64,000 nt of DNA from Nicotiana tabacum. Its lineage: Eukaryota > Streptophyta > Magnoliopsida > Solanales > Solanaceae. Shown in pieces: positions 48,917 to 58,355 of this stretch (its first letter is position 1; each line of letters starts with the position of its first letter). Under the pieces are notes generated by a model that saw nothing but the letters and a program-made list of their open reading frames with translations, was not told the DNA's origin and made no database searches. The stretch is from the NCBI RefSeq assembly GCF_000715075.1, contig NC_134095.1, positions 58,834,419-58,898,418 of the forward strand. The letters are read 5' to 3'. The translations under genes and the position numbers were made by a program.

Positions 48917-50540
48917 ATGGTGCTAGTTGACTTAATATTCAATTACGATGGTGATTGGGTTATTGAGCCTCAAGTTGTCTACACGGGAAAATTGGTGAAG
49001 ACTTGGACAAGTTATGACTCCGACTTACTTTCACACATAGACATAGTCAATGAATTCACAAATGAGCTAGGATATTTAGGGGTTCAACAACTTATAGTTG
49101 CTTCCCCATCTGGTAAATTTTATGTGATTGAGGGGGATGATGGTATTAGACATCTACAAAGGTTATTATGCAATGAATTCAATGTAGTGAACCTATATGG
49201 TGTAGATGAATGTGAGCCCTCTATTTACTCTATTCCCAATATTGAACAATATAAAGAAGAATCTAATAAAATTGTGGATGATATTGGTACTAATTATAGC
49301 TTAAGTGATGTAGGATCTGACTCTAGTACTGATTCTGAAGGATACAATTCTGAAGAATTAGAAGCACTTAAAGCACAACAGAAAAGGGAAATAAATGAAA
49401 AACTTAGTGACTTCAAAGAGTTATACAAAGGTATATCCTTTAAGGACATACTAGAAGCTAAGAAGTGTATGAAGTTATATTCTCTGGCTAACAAGAAAAG
49501 ATTGAAATTAGAGAAGAGTGACCTAGAAAGGCTTAGGTATACTTGTGATATTGTTGGTTGTCCCTTGTTGTGCTTAATATCAAAAGAAAAATTTGGTGGG
49601 GTTAAAATCAAGACTTTATCTGTTGAACATGATTGTGGCACTGCATTTGATAACAAGACTGTTGATTTTAGTACCATTGCACAATATTTCAAGAAGAAGT
49701 TACAGTATAATCCTAAGTACAAGGTTAGGAAGATGATGTTAGATTTGAAGAGAAACTTTGAGCTAAATGTTAGTCATGGGAAGTGCAAGAGGGAAAAGAG
49801 GATGGTATTGGAGTCACTAGATGGTAGTTTTTTAGATGAGTACAATAAACTAGAGGCTTATGTCAATGAATTGAGGGAAAGTAACCCTAGTAGTGATGTG
49901 GTTGTTACACTTTCAAAGAGTGCACTTGAAGAAGGAAGAAGAAGAAAGTAACCCTGGTAGTGATGTGGTTGTTACACTTGGATTGTGGATACAAGGCATA
50001 AGCCTATAATCAAGATGCTAGAGGACATCAGAATCAAGACCAAGAACTTGTTAAGAGAACATGAAGAAAAAGTTAGGAGCTGGAGATATGATTTCAGTCC
50101 AAAATGCATGGACTTGTATAATGAGTACCTGCAGATTGCACAAACTGCCTGTAAAGTAAATGCAAATGGTCAAAATGGCTATGAAGTAATAGAAGGATCT
50201 GACAAGCATTGTGTTAATTTGGCGGTGATGAAGTGCACTTGTAGGTCATCGGACCTTACAGGAATCCCATGTCCACATGCTATTAGAGATATACTTCATG
50301 ACTCTGGTGATCCAATGACTGAAATTAACTGGTGGTATAGCAAGGAGGTATTTCTGCTGACTTATAGGCACAAAATACAGCCTGTTAGGGGAGAAAATAT
50401 TTGGAAGATTGAGCCATCTCACGCAATGGAGCCTCCAGAGCTTGTGAAATTGGCTGGTAGACCTAAGGTTAAGAGAGATAGGCAGAAGGATGAGGCAATT
50501 AAAAGACAAGGAGTGTGGTCACAGCCTAAAAAGGAAGAAT
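48917..50540 (+). pseudogene. MuDR-like transposase, catalytic core deleted
   Basis: The ATG at 48917 (MVLVDLIFNYDGDWV) follows a splice-acceptor-like site. Residues 1-110 form the plant MuDR N-terminal region; an acidic linker follows. The DNA-binding MuDR domain covers about residues 165-300, with LYSLANKKRLKLEKSD, YTCDIVGCP and HDCGTAF. The frame stops at 49949-49951. The same frame resumes with RHKPIIKMLEDIR (about 49995), the domain that normally follows the DDE core, and the SWIM zinc finger CTCRSSDLTGIPCPHAI (about 50236-50286) and GRPKVKRDRQ. The MULE DDE catalytic domain, normally some 200 residues between these halves, is absent, so the product cannot cut DNA. A 33 bp direct duplication marks the deletion junction. 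Confidence 0.85.
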
Positions 50541-51330
50541 CATGACTTGCAGCAAATGTGGAGAAACAACTCTTAATGTAAGGACTTGTGGTCAGGTAAT
50601 TATTTTACATTAACTTCAAAGTATTAAATACTAGACATAAATATTTCTAACTTATTTTTTAACTATTTGAATCAAGGAAAAGAAGCAACGTAAGAGAGAA
50701 ATAGTTGAGCAGGCTGCTGCCACACCTGAGCAGGCTGCTGCCACAAGTGAGCAGGATTCCACCAGTTCAGCACCAACTGCCACAGTTGAGCAGGCTACCA
50801 CTAGTTCAACACATGCTGCAAAATAATCAAAAGGAAAGTAGCAGAGAAAGAGGTCAAGTTGTTTGATAGAACATGAAACTGAACCTCAAGTTGAAAATGA
50901 TATCAATTGTTCAACATCTCAAGCCACTCAACCAAGTAAGGATAGTGGGCTTAGGTTCATGCCTACACCTTGAAGAATGCTTAGGTCAAGAGTTAGGCAT
51001 GAAGAAGATGTTGTTCTTAGGTCAAGAGTTATATTAGAAGTAACTACAAGGCTTAGGATGAGACAACATGTACAAATACCAGCTGGAACAAGGTCAATCA
51101 ACTTCACATGTGATCATAGTGGTGTTAGTGTACCAACAAATCTGCCATATTCAGCCCCAACATTACAGTGGAAGGGGAAGGCTGCTGTAACTGCAAATCA
51201 GTTGGAAAAACAAGGGCGAGAAAGAATTGGGAAGCTGAAATCAAGGAGAAAAAATGAAGAAAAACGTATAATTTTTTTGTTATGTGGGATGTATTTACTG
51301 CAAACTTATAGACAGTTGTGTCCCCTTTAG
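50541..51330 (+). pseudogene. C-terminal part of the MULE transposase gene (zinc knuckle and tail exon)
   Basis: One frame off the preceding segment, TCSKCGETTLNVRTCGQ is a CCHC-type knuckle in which the usual GHN is replaced by TLN, losing the His. It is followed at once by a donor-like GTAATT. After a probable intron (about 50596-50676), an Ala/Glu/Thr-rich repeat (EQAAATPEQAAATSEQ) and a basic tail lead to the stop near 51328. Stops at 50824 and 50971 interrupt it. Related MULE transposases often end with a similar knuckle. Confidence 0.6.
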
Positions 51331-51339
51331 TATTCTGTA

Positions 51340-51640
51340 ATTTCAGTTTTTTTGGTGTTGTTTTGGTGATGTAACTACTGGAGTTACTATCTTCTTTGGT
51401 GATGTAATTATAGTTATTTGGCGTTATTTTAGTGATGTAATTACAGTTATTTGGTGTTGTTTTTTGGTGCTATTTTAGTGATGTAACTACTGGAATTAAT
51501 GTGTTTTTGGTGTATTAACAATTTCTTGGTGTTGTTTTTGGTGTTGTTTAAGAAAATTACTACTGGAATTACTGTGTTTTTGGTGATGTAATTTCAGTTT
51601 TTTTGGTGCTGTTTTTGGGGATGTACTGTGTTGTAAGCAT
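51340..51640 (+). repeat. degenerate tandem-like TTTTGGTGATGTAA repeats
   Basis: TTTTTGGTGNTGTTT and GGTGATGTAACTACTGGA variants recur about ten times in 300 bp. The array lies between the two convergent genes of the MULE, a position where MULEs often have low-complexity intergenic sequence. Confidence 0.65.
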
Positions 51641-52093
51641 TTGTGTTTTGGAAAATAGTGTTGACTTGTTGCCCAGCGTCCTCTTGTATATATGATATTA
51701 AATCCAGAAGTGAGACTATATGTTTTTTATCCAAAGCTCCAGGTGCATATATTAGTCCCATATGATCATCACCAAAGTTTATGTTTTCAAACTAAGTTCT
51801 AGTACTTTAAAAGGACCATATTCCATAAAACAATTCAAACTAATTTCAAACAATTGACAAGTCAGTAGATAGAACATCAAAACACTAGTACTTGGAAACA
51901 TAGAACATCAAAACACTATTACTTGGAAACATACATTAACAATTGATGTAATTGTTTTACAATAGCAAAAAAAACTCTAGTACTTAGGAACATACATTAA
52001 CAAGTGAAATATGGACCACAGGCCATCTTCAGCAAACACAATTTACTTCATCCACATTGCCGCAATAAAACCAACAAAAAGTGCAACTGAAAT
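51641..52093. other. MULE intergenic region
   Basis: AT-rich and non-coding. CAAAACACTAGTACTTGGAA-type segments repeat two or three times (about 51868-51985). It would contain the 3' ends of both convergent MULE genes. Confidence 0.45.
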
Positions 52094-52453
52094 TCAAATA
52101 AACATCTTCATCTTAACCACTTTATCTTCGATTTTCCTTACTTTGTTTACTTCAACATTTTTTGAAACCTCCAAATCTTCAACTTTTTCCAACAGCTTGT
52201 CTCTTTCTATCTTACATGACTCCAATAATTTCTTTAACATACTCATTGTAATATTAGCAGCATCCAATTTACACTGCAACTTATTGATTTCTAACAAAGC
52301 TCGATCTGGAAAAGGTTCGTCTTGCCATTCCCAATATCCACACGACTTCAGGTTTTGCACATTTATAGAATCTTCTTCCGAGATTTTGAGGTATGGTCGA
52401 TCGGATATGGTTGGAAATCTCTCCACAATGGTACCTCCTCTTTGATATAGCAC
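52094..52453 (-). CDS. second MULE gene, GRF-zinc-finger-like with coiled coil
   Basis: A 119-codon minus-strand frame read inward from the right TIR. The segment NLKSCGYWEWQDEPFPDR resembles the end of a GRF-type zinc finger (usually a Cys followed by an aromatic-Trp-acidic stretch), and a Lys/Glu-rich coiled coil of about 70 residues follows. The N-terminal Cys residues of a full GRF finger are not visible, so an upstream exon or decay is likely (52454-52590 is the probable 5' region). Plant MULEs often carry an antisense accessory gene in this place. Function is unknown. Confidence 0.5.
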   Translation of the reverse strand: MLYQRGGTIVERFPTISDRPYLKISEEDSINVQNLKSCGYWEWQDEPFPDRALLEINKLQCKLDAANITMSMLKKLLESCKIERDKLLEKVEDLEVSKNVEVNKVRKIEDKVVKMKMFI

Positions 52454-52604
52454 TAGACTCCGATATTTATCATAAAATTTGTTGAAATGGGTTGTCTTGA
52501 TGGAGCTAATAGCATAGAGGGTTTGATGGAGATGGCAGTAGGATTATAAGTTAGGGTTGGGGTTTAATTTGGGTTATAAATCGTTGGGCGGTGGCTTTGG
52601 GGGA

Positions 52605-52842
52605 TTATTTGGTTTATAAATGGGTTATGGATTGGTGGGTTTCATGGAGCGGGTCGTCTCTTATGTTCCCAGATTTAAAAGAGGCAAGGATGGATGTCAC
52701 GTGGCACCTCCGTCTAACTAAGGGCAGATTTGTTAGGATAGTTGGATGGCAGGAACTTTTACGGCGCAATAGTATAACAAGGGATAATTTTAAACAGTTT
52801 ACCATAGTACAGGGATATATCAGACCCTATTCCGTTAAAAAA
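52605..52842 (-). repeat. right terminal inverted repeat of the MULE
   Basis: Reverse complement of 43465-43672. It ends ATATATCAGACCCTATTCCG before an A-run. The adjacent sequence inward (AACCCATTTATAAACC) matches 48231-48270, past the nested LTR, confirming that the LTR interrupted the left arm. Confidence 0.87.
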
Positions 52843-53340
52843 TATGGTTGATCTCTGATTTGAGTTACCAATATTTCCTAATGTTTTCAAGAGAGAAAAT
52901 GCCATGATCCCTCTAAACAACAAGAAGTTGTTGTTATAGGTATTGTTATTTTTCTCTATTCGAAGAATAATTCCGAAACTTAAAATAGAAACAGAAATGA
53001 ATAAGAATATAAATAAACTTAAAAAACATAATTCCTTCCTAGTATCTGAAGTTTAAGATTATTTCCTCTAAGATAAAATAGATTAATCTCACTAGTATAA
53101 CGGTACTTCAAAAACAATGTTCAATGAAACCATAAGGCATAATCAAATCACACTTACTTTTTGTTAAAAATAAGGCATAAAGGAAGAAGAGAATTTGCAA
53201 TTTTCGTAAGAAAATCTAAGGTAACGGCCAGGTATTTATAGCCAACAGGTTGAGTTAAAACTACAACGACCCGATAGGTTTTTTGGAGTTCTAGCCTTTC
53301 TTTTTGTGGCTTGGGATTTTGGATAGCTTCATATAATATT
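52843..53340. other. unassigned region between MULE and Athila-like LTR
   Basis: No coding signal. On the minus strand GGCTATAAATACCTGG (about 53229-53244) is a good TATA context followed by an AT/CT-rich leader, so a decayed promoter (LTR or host) could lie here. Confidence 0.4.
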
Positions 53341-53569
53341 TGATGACTCGTGTGCATGGTTAATAACTTAGTATTTTTATGTGTTTATGCCCCTACTTGC
53401 TTATGTTTTGAGTATAAATTGATACAAAATAGTCCCAAAATGCTCACAAGTTGTGCTCGATTGCAGGTTTGATCGACAAAGTGACGAAATGTCAAAGATC
53501 GGCTCAAAAAGGAGTGAAACCTGCTCAAGTATCAAAGACCAAGAGAATTGAAGAAGAAAGGGCCTAGTG

Positions 53570-53890
53570 CGGACCGCGTAACAGTGACCGCAGCCGCACT
53601 AGGAGGTTGACAGGTTGACATATTCAGGCTTAAAGTCACGCGGTCGCGGTAGGATTTTTGCGGTCCGCGGTGAAGCTTCGCGGCCGTACTCCTGCTTTGT
53701 GCGGTCCGCGTTCATAAGGTTCAGAGAAGGGCAGTTTTGATCACGCGGTCACGACTACGCGGACCGCGCCAGTTTCCATCGCGGTTGCGGTACACTTCCA
53801 CGCAGTCCGCGTCCCCCAGTTCAAGTTATCAAACAGTTGAAGTCCAAGAGCCAGTGAGGTCGCGGTCCATTTTGTGCGGGCTGCACTGAC
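53570..53890 (+). promoter_or_regulatory. CpG-rich palindrome array upstream of the LTR TATA box
   Basis: At least ten motifs such as GCGGACCGCG, GCGGTCGCGG, GCGGTCCGCGG and GCAGTCCGCG occur in about 320 bp of otherwise AT-rich DNA. The array ends about 40 bp before the TATA box. Confidence 0.75.
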
Positions 53891-53927
53891 CTCGTAGGGG
53901 TATTTTTGTCTAGTTTTTCCAGCCTAG

Positions 53928-53936
53928 TATAAATAG
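53928..53936 (+). promoter_or_regulatory. TATA box of the Athila-like LTR
   Basis: TATAAATAG in the context CCTAGTATAAATAGAATATT. This is a canonical plant TATA that puts the transcript start near 53960 and leaves about 900 bp of R/U5. Confidence 0.7.
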
Positions 53937-54881
53937 AATATTTTACCATTATTAGGGGTCAGTGTTTATCTGGGGAACTTGAGACGAAAGTTGCGCTTGG
54001 TGTTGTAGCCATTTTTGGCATATTTTGCTTCCCATTAACAATAGATTATTGTAGTTCTTCTTAGTAATTAATTAATATGTTTAGTTCTTCATCTATTTAT
54101 TCAGTTTCTTCCTTAATTATGTGTAGCTAAACCTATTAGCTAGGGTTGTGGTTCAACCCTAGTGTGGGTAATCGATGGGTGTTGCCATCTAGGGTTAGAT
54201 TGATATTGGGTGTTTGCTATTTGGATTGATTTTATATTTTTATTCAAGAATTGCTGGTTGCAAACATTGATTCAAGCTTAGTGGGTTTAACTTTTCTTGA
54301 GAAAGAGAGTCTATGACCCTAAAATTGACTCAACAAGAAAATGGGATAGACCCATGAGAAATGGTAGTCCCAATTAACGGGTTAAATCTCGAAAGAGTAA
54401 TCACCCTATTTGAACCCTAGTTGCTTGGTCTCATTGGCCTATCCAATTGGTCTCGAGAGAGTCAATTGGGCAAAATCACTCTCTCTACTGAGAGGTGTGA
54501 GAGTGGATGCAATTGTGCAACGGGTTCAGAAATATGTCAATCTATCCCAATCTACCCCTAGTAACATCTACCCGTCAATTAGCCACCTAGGTGCTGCTAC
54601 GACCCTAGTGTTCTTCTTCCCATTAATTACAACTTAGCAATATTCTCCTAGCATAATTTATCTTTAATCCTTAGTTTTATAATAGTGGTTATAAATACAA
54701 AAACTCAAGAAATGTTTGAAGCGACATTAGAAGCACAACCACAACTCTAGGCTAGACAGAAAATACAACTCCACTACTAGCTCCCTGTGGAAATTCGATC
54801 CCGGACCTGTATTCGGGTAAAAGCTATTGCGACTCGCTCTTCCTACCATAGTGTAGTGTCGAGTCGGTAGCGATCACTTTT

Positions 54882-54899
54882 TGGCGCCGTTGCCAGGGA
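54882..54899 (+). promoter_or_regulatory. primer-binding site, tRNA-Asp type
   Basis: TGGCGCCGTTGCCAGGGA. Apart from one base it matches the complement of the 3' end of plant tRNA-Asp (TGGCGCCGTTGCCGGGGA), the site typical of Athila and several Tat elements. Confidence 0.9.
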
Positions 54900-54996
54900 G
54901 CTTACGGTGTTGACTATTTGTTTAGTTAGTTTTGTGTTTTACTTCTCTTTCCTTCTTGTTTACTAATTTTGTTTGTGTCGATCACTATCAGGTACA

Positions 54997-56327
54997 ATGG
55001 CTCTTAATGCAAATGACCCTCTCGGCAATGTGATAGCGGGGGAGGAGGTAGAGGATCTAGAACAAGATGAGATCTTACCTCAAGTTCCACGGAGAGTCCG
55101 AAATGCCAATGTAAATGCAAATGAGAACAACAATATTCCAGACCCTCCTCCGGCACCGCCGAGAGTGGCTCCTAGAGTTCTACCAAATCAAGGATACGCC
55201 AGTGCTATTGTTCCTCCCCGAATCTGGGTGGGGAACTTTCAAATCACAAATATTATGTTGACCTTGCTCGAGCAAAGAGGATATTTCACGGGTGCCTCCG
55301 ATAAAAATGCCTACAAGTACTTGAAGGGGTTCGTGGATACATGCTGGGGTATCAAGCAGACAAATGTGTCCGAGGATGCATTGAGATTGAAGTTTTTCCC
55401 GTTCTCTCTTCAGGGTAAAGCAGTGGATTGGTTAGAAAGGCTCCCCAATCATTCTATTACAACATGGGATGAATTGGCAGACAAATTTATTTCCAAGTTC
55501 TTTTCTCCAAGTCATATGGCAGCTCTTCGGGATGAAATTCTAGCTTACAAGCAAGAGCCAACGGAACCTTTGCACGAGATATGGGAAAGATATAGAACAA
55601 TGGTGAAAGAGTGCCCTAATAACGACATGACCGAGGCTATGATTCAACAAACCTTTTATCGGGGCATCAACACCACGAATCAATGCATTGTGAACCAATT
55701 GGTTGGAGGGAAATTTATGAAACTTTCTTACCAAGAGGCATGTGATGTACTTGATGAAATGGCCGACACCTCTTCGGCATGGTAAAGCCGAGCAAATGTG
55801 CCCCAAGGTGACCCCACGGTCATCCATTTGCACAAGGAATTACATGATCATGGCCAAGCCATCGCCGAGCTTACAACAACTATGAATCAATTGGCAAAGG
55901 TGCAATTGCAACAAGTCCAAAACCCGCGCCAAGTCAATGCAATGGAAGGTGTGTCTATGTTGAAAAGGAGGCAAAGAGGACAACAACCTCAAGGTAATTA
56001 TGAACAATATGACAACAACAATGATGGAGGTAGTTATTCAAATGAGTTCTATGACAATCAAAGCGAAGAGGTCCAATATGTCAATAACTACTAAGGGAAT
56101 AGAGGCAACTCTTCGAATCAACAATGGTGTCCTCCAGGAAATTGGAACAATCAATAAAAAGGCAGAAGTAATTGGAATAACAACAACCAAAATAACAATT
56201 GGGGTAATCAAAGCAACCAAGGAAATTGGAATGGAAATAACAATAATTAGGGTAACAACAACAATCAAGGAGGGTAGAACAATAGCGGGAACCAAGGCAA
56301 CCGGGGGCAAGGCTTTCAAAGACCCCC
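54997..56327 (+). pseudogene. gag of the Athila-like element
   Basis: The ATG at 54997 (MALNANDPLGNVIAGEE) lies 98 bases after the primer site. A Pro-rich N-terminus is followed by the Retrotrans_gag domain (about 55370-55660), with LRLKFFPFSLQGKAVDWLER, KFISKFFSPSHMAALRDEI and IWERYRTMVKECP. A Gln/Asn/Gly-rich region follows. Gag forms the particle and binds RNA. In-frame stops occur near 55783, 56092, 56155, 56248 and 56275, where the protein context suggests glutamine codons, and a one-base deletion near 56320 shifts the frame into pol. No CCHC knuckle was found. Confidence 0.85.
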
Positions 56328-58355
56328 ATGTACCAACAACCGAACAATCCACCCCCCTTTCCTTCTCAAGGTCCGAGTTCGTCCGGAAGTGATATGGGAA
56401 GAATTGAAAGCATGTTCGAGCAAATGATGAAAAAGAACCAAGATTCTGAGGCCCAATTAGCTTCGCATAACACATCTATCCGGAATTTGGAGGTGCAATT
56501 AGGCCAAATCTCTCAAGCATTGAATACTCATCCCAAGGGTGCTCTACCAAGTGATACGGTGGTGAACCCGAAGGGTGGGAATAATAATCATGTGATGGCA
56601 GTTACAACAAGAAGTGGGAGAGGCGGTGATGTGAATGCCTTGATGCAAAAGCAAGCTATGGATGAAGATGTTGAGTTGCGGGATGATGATGTACCTTTGA
56701 TTGTTGATGATATGGTTAATCAAAATGTGAACAATGATGTGGGGATTGATATTGATGATGAAGCCGAGGTGGAGACTCAAGATGCTGTGAACCCGTCTAG
56801 GGAACACGTGATTGACATGCCCGATCCAGTTGTACAAAAGGCCAAGGCACCTTTGCCTAGGCCACCTCCACCTTATCCTCAACGATTAGCAAAGCAAAAG
56901 AGTGACAATCAATTCAAAAAATTCATTGACATGATGAAGAGCCTCACAATCAATGTCCCTTTGGTTGAGGCACTTGAGCAAATGTCGGGGTATGCAAAGT
57001 TCATGAAAGATTTGGTTACAAAGAAGAGGTCGATGGAGTGTGAAACAATTAAGATGACTCATCAAGTGAGTGCCATAGTGCATTCAATGGCACCCAATCT
57101 TGAGGATCCCAAAGCTTTTACTATCTCTTGTACTATCGAAAGTGCGGATTTTTCTAAGGCCCTTTGTGACTTGGGGGCTAGTATTAATTTGATGTCGCAC
57201 TCGGTCTTCAAAACTTTGGGAATTGGGCAACCTCGACCTACCTCAATGAGACTTCAAATGGTGGATCGATCGATGAAGCGACCCTTGGGCATAATTGATA
57301 ATGTTCTTGTCCGTGTTGATAAATTCATATTGCCGGCCGACTTTGTCATATTAGATTGTGAGGTGGAATTTGAAGTGCCAATTATTCTTGGTAGGCCTTT
57401 CCTGGCTACGGGAAAGGCATTGGTTGATGTTGAAGCGAGTGAGTTGACATTCCAAGTGGGAGATGAGAAGGTGGTATTCCATGTTTGCAAATCAATGAGA
57501 CAGCCCAATAGCACGGAGGTGTATTCATTTGTGGACATTGTCACAGCTGTGATAGTGGATGACACAAGTTCCATGATCAATGTTGAAGATCCTCTTGAGG
57601 TCGTGCTTCTTAATATGGATGTCAATGATGATGCTAGTAGAGTGAAGTGCATGAATGCATTACACGGTATGGGTTCATATTCTTATGAGCCTAGAAGGCT
57701 ATCTTTACATCTTGAAACCCGCAAAACTCCACCAACAAAGCCATTAATTGAGGAGCCACCGGTGTTGGAGTTGAAGCCACTTCCTCCATACCTCAGGTAT
57801 GAATTCTTGGGTTCAAATTCTACTTTACCTGTTATTCTTTCTTCTTGCCTTACTAACATGCAGGTTGAGGCCACCTTGGCGGTTCTTCAAAAGCAAAAAA
57901 GGGCAATCGGATGGACTCTAGCTGATATTCAGGGTATAAGCCCCGCCTTTTGCATGCATAAAATCATATTGGAGGAGGATGCGAGGCCTTCACTTGAGCA
58001 TCAAAGAAGACTAAATGAGGCTATACAAGAAGTAGTAAAGAAAGAGGTTATCAAGTGGCTTGACGCCGGTGTGGTTTATCCCATTTTTGACAGTTCATGG
58101 ACTTCTCCGGTGCAATGTATACCGAAGAAAGGTGGAATGACTATGGTGACCAATGACAACAATGAGCTTATTCCGACTCGGACAGTGATGAGTTGGAGAG
58201 TTTGTATGGATTACCAGAAACTTAACAAGGTGACTAGAAAAGATCATTTCCCGTTGCCATTCCTTGACCAAATGCTTGATCGTCTTGCGGGCCGGGCTTT
58301 CTATTGCTTTCTGGATGGTTACTCAGGGTACAATCAAATTCTAATTGCCCCATAA
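56328..58355 (+). pseudogene. pol, first part: protease and N-terminal reverse transcriptase
   Basis: 675 open codons. Residues 1-270 are the gag-pol linker, with a Pro-rich segment (PLPRPPPPYPQRLAKQK). The aspartic protease follows, with active site ALCDLGASINLMS (about 57165-57203) and the late motif VPIILGRPFLATG. RT begins near codon 540, including GVVYPIFDSSWTSPVQCIPK, RVCMDYQKLNK and the catalytic FLDGYSGYNQI. A TAA at 58353 interrupts RT two residues after QILIAP; the same frame continues directly beyond it. The real start is in the gag frame, so the first Met of this segment is not a true initiator. Confidence 0.9.

Larger units (their letters stand above)
43465..52842 (+). mobile_element. 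MuDR-type MULE carrying a nested solo LTR
   Basis: Terminal inverted repeats of about 200 bp. The left arm (43479-43672, GGGTCTGATATATCC onward, including AACTATCCTAACAAATCTGC and GAGGTGCCACGTGGC) is mirrored by the right arm (52827 back to about 52605). Inside are a MuDR-like transposase gene on the plus strand and a second gene on the minus strand near the right end. Removing the nested LTR (43673-48225) leaves about 4.8 kb. The outermost bases are uncertain by 10-15 bp and I could not find a 9 bp TSD. Confidence 0.85.
53341..54876 (+). repeat. 5' LTR of the Athila-like element
   Basis: Starts TGATGACTCGTGTGC and ends GTAGCGATCA, giving TGAT...ATCA ends, five bases before the primer site. 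About 1.54 kb. The start is inferred from the end symmetry because the second LTR is not visible. Confidence 0.7.

Noticed and set aside
52011..52445. 144-codon plus-strand frame at the MULE right end
   Set aside because: The minus-strand frame in the same place has the GRF-like and coiled-coil features; this one is its shadow.
56038..56475. Two hydrophobic minus-strand frames opposite gag
   Set aside because: They are antisense to the Asn/Gln-rich gag segment and reflect its codon composition.
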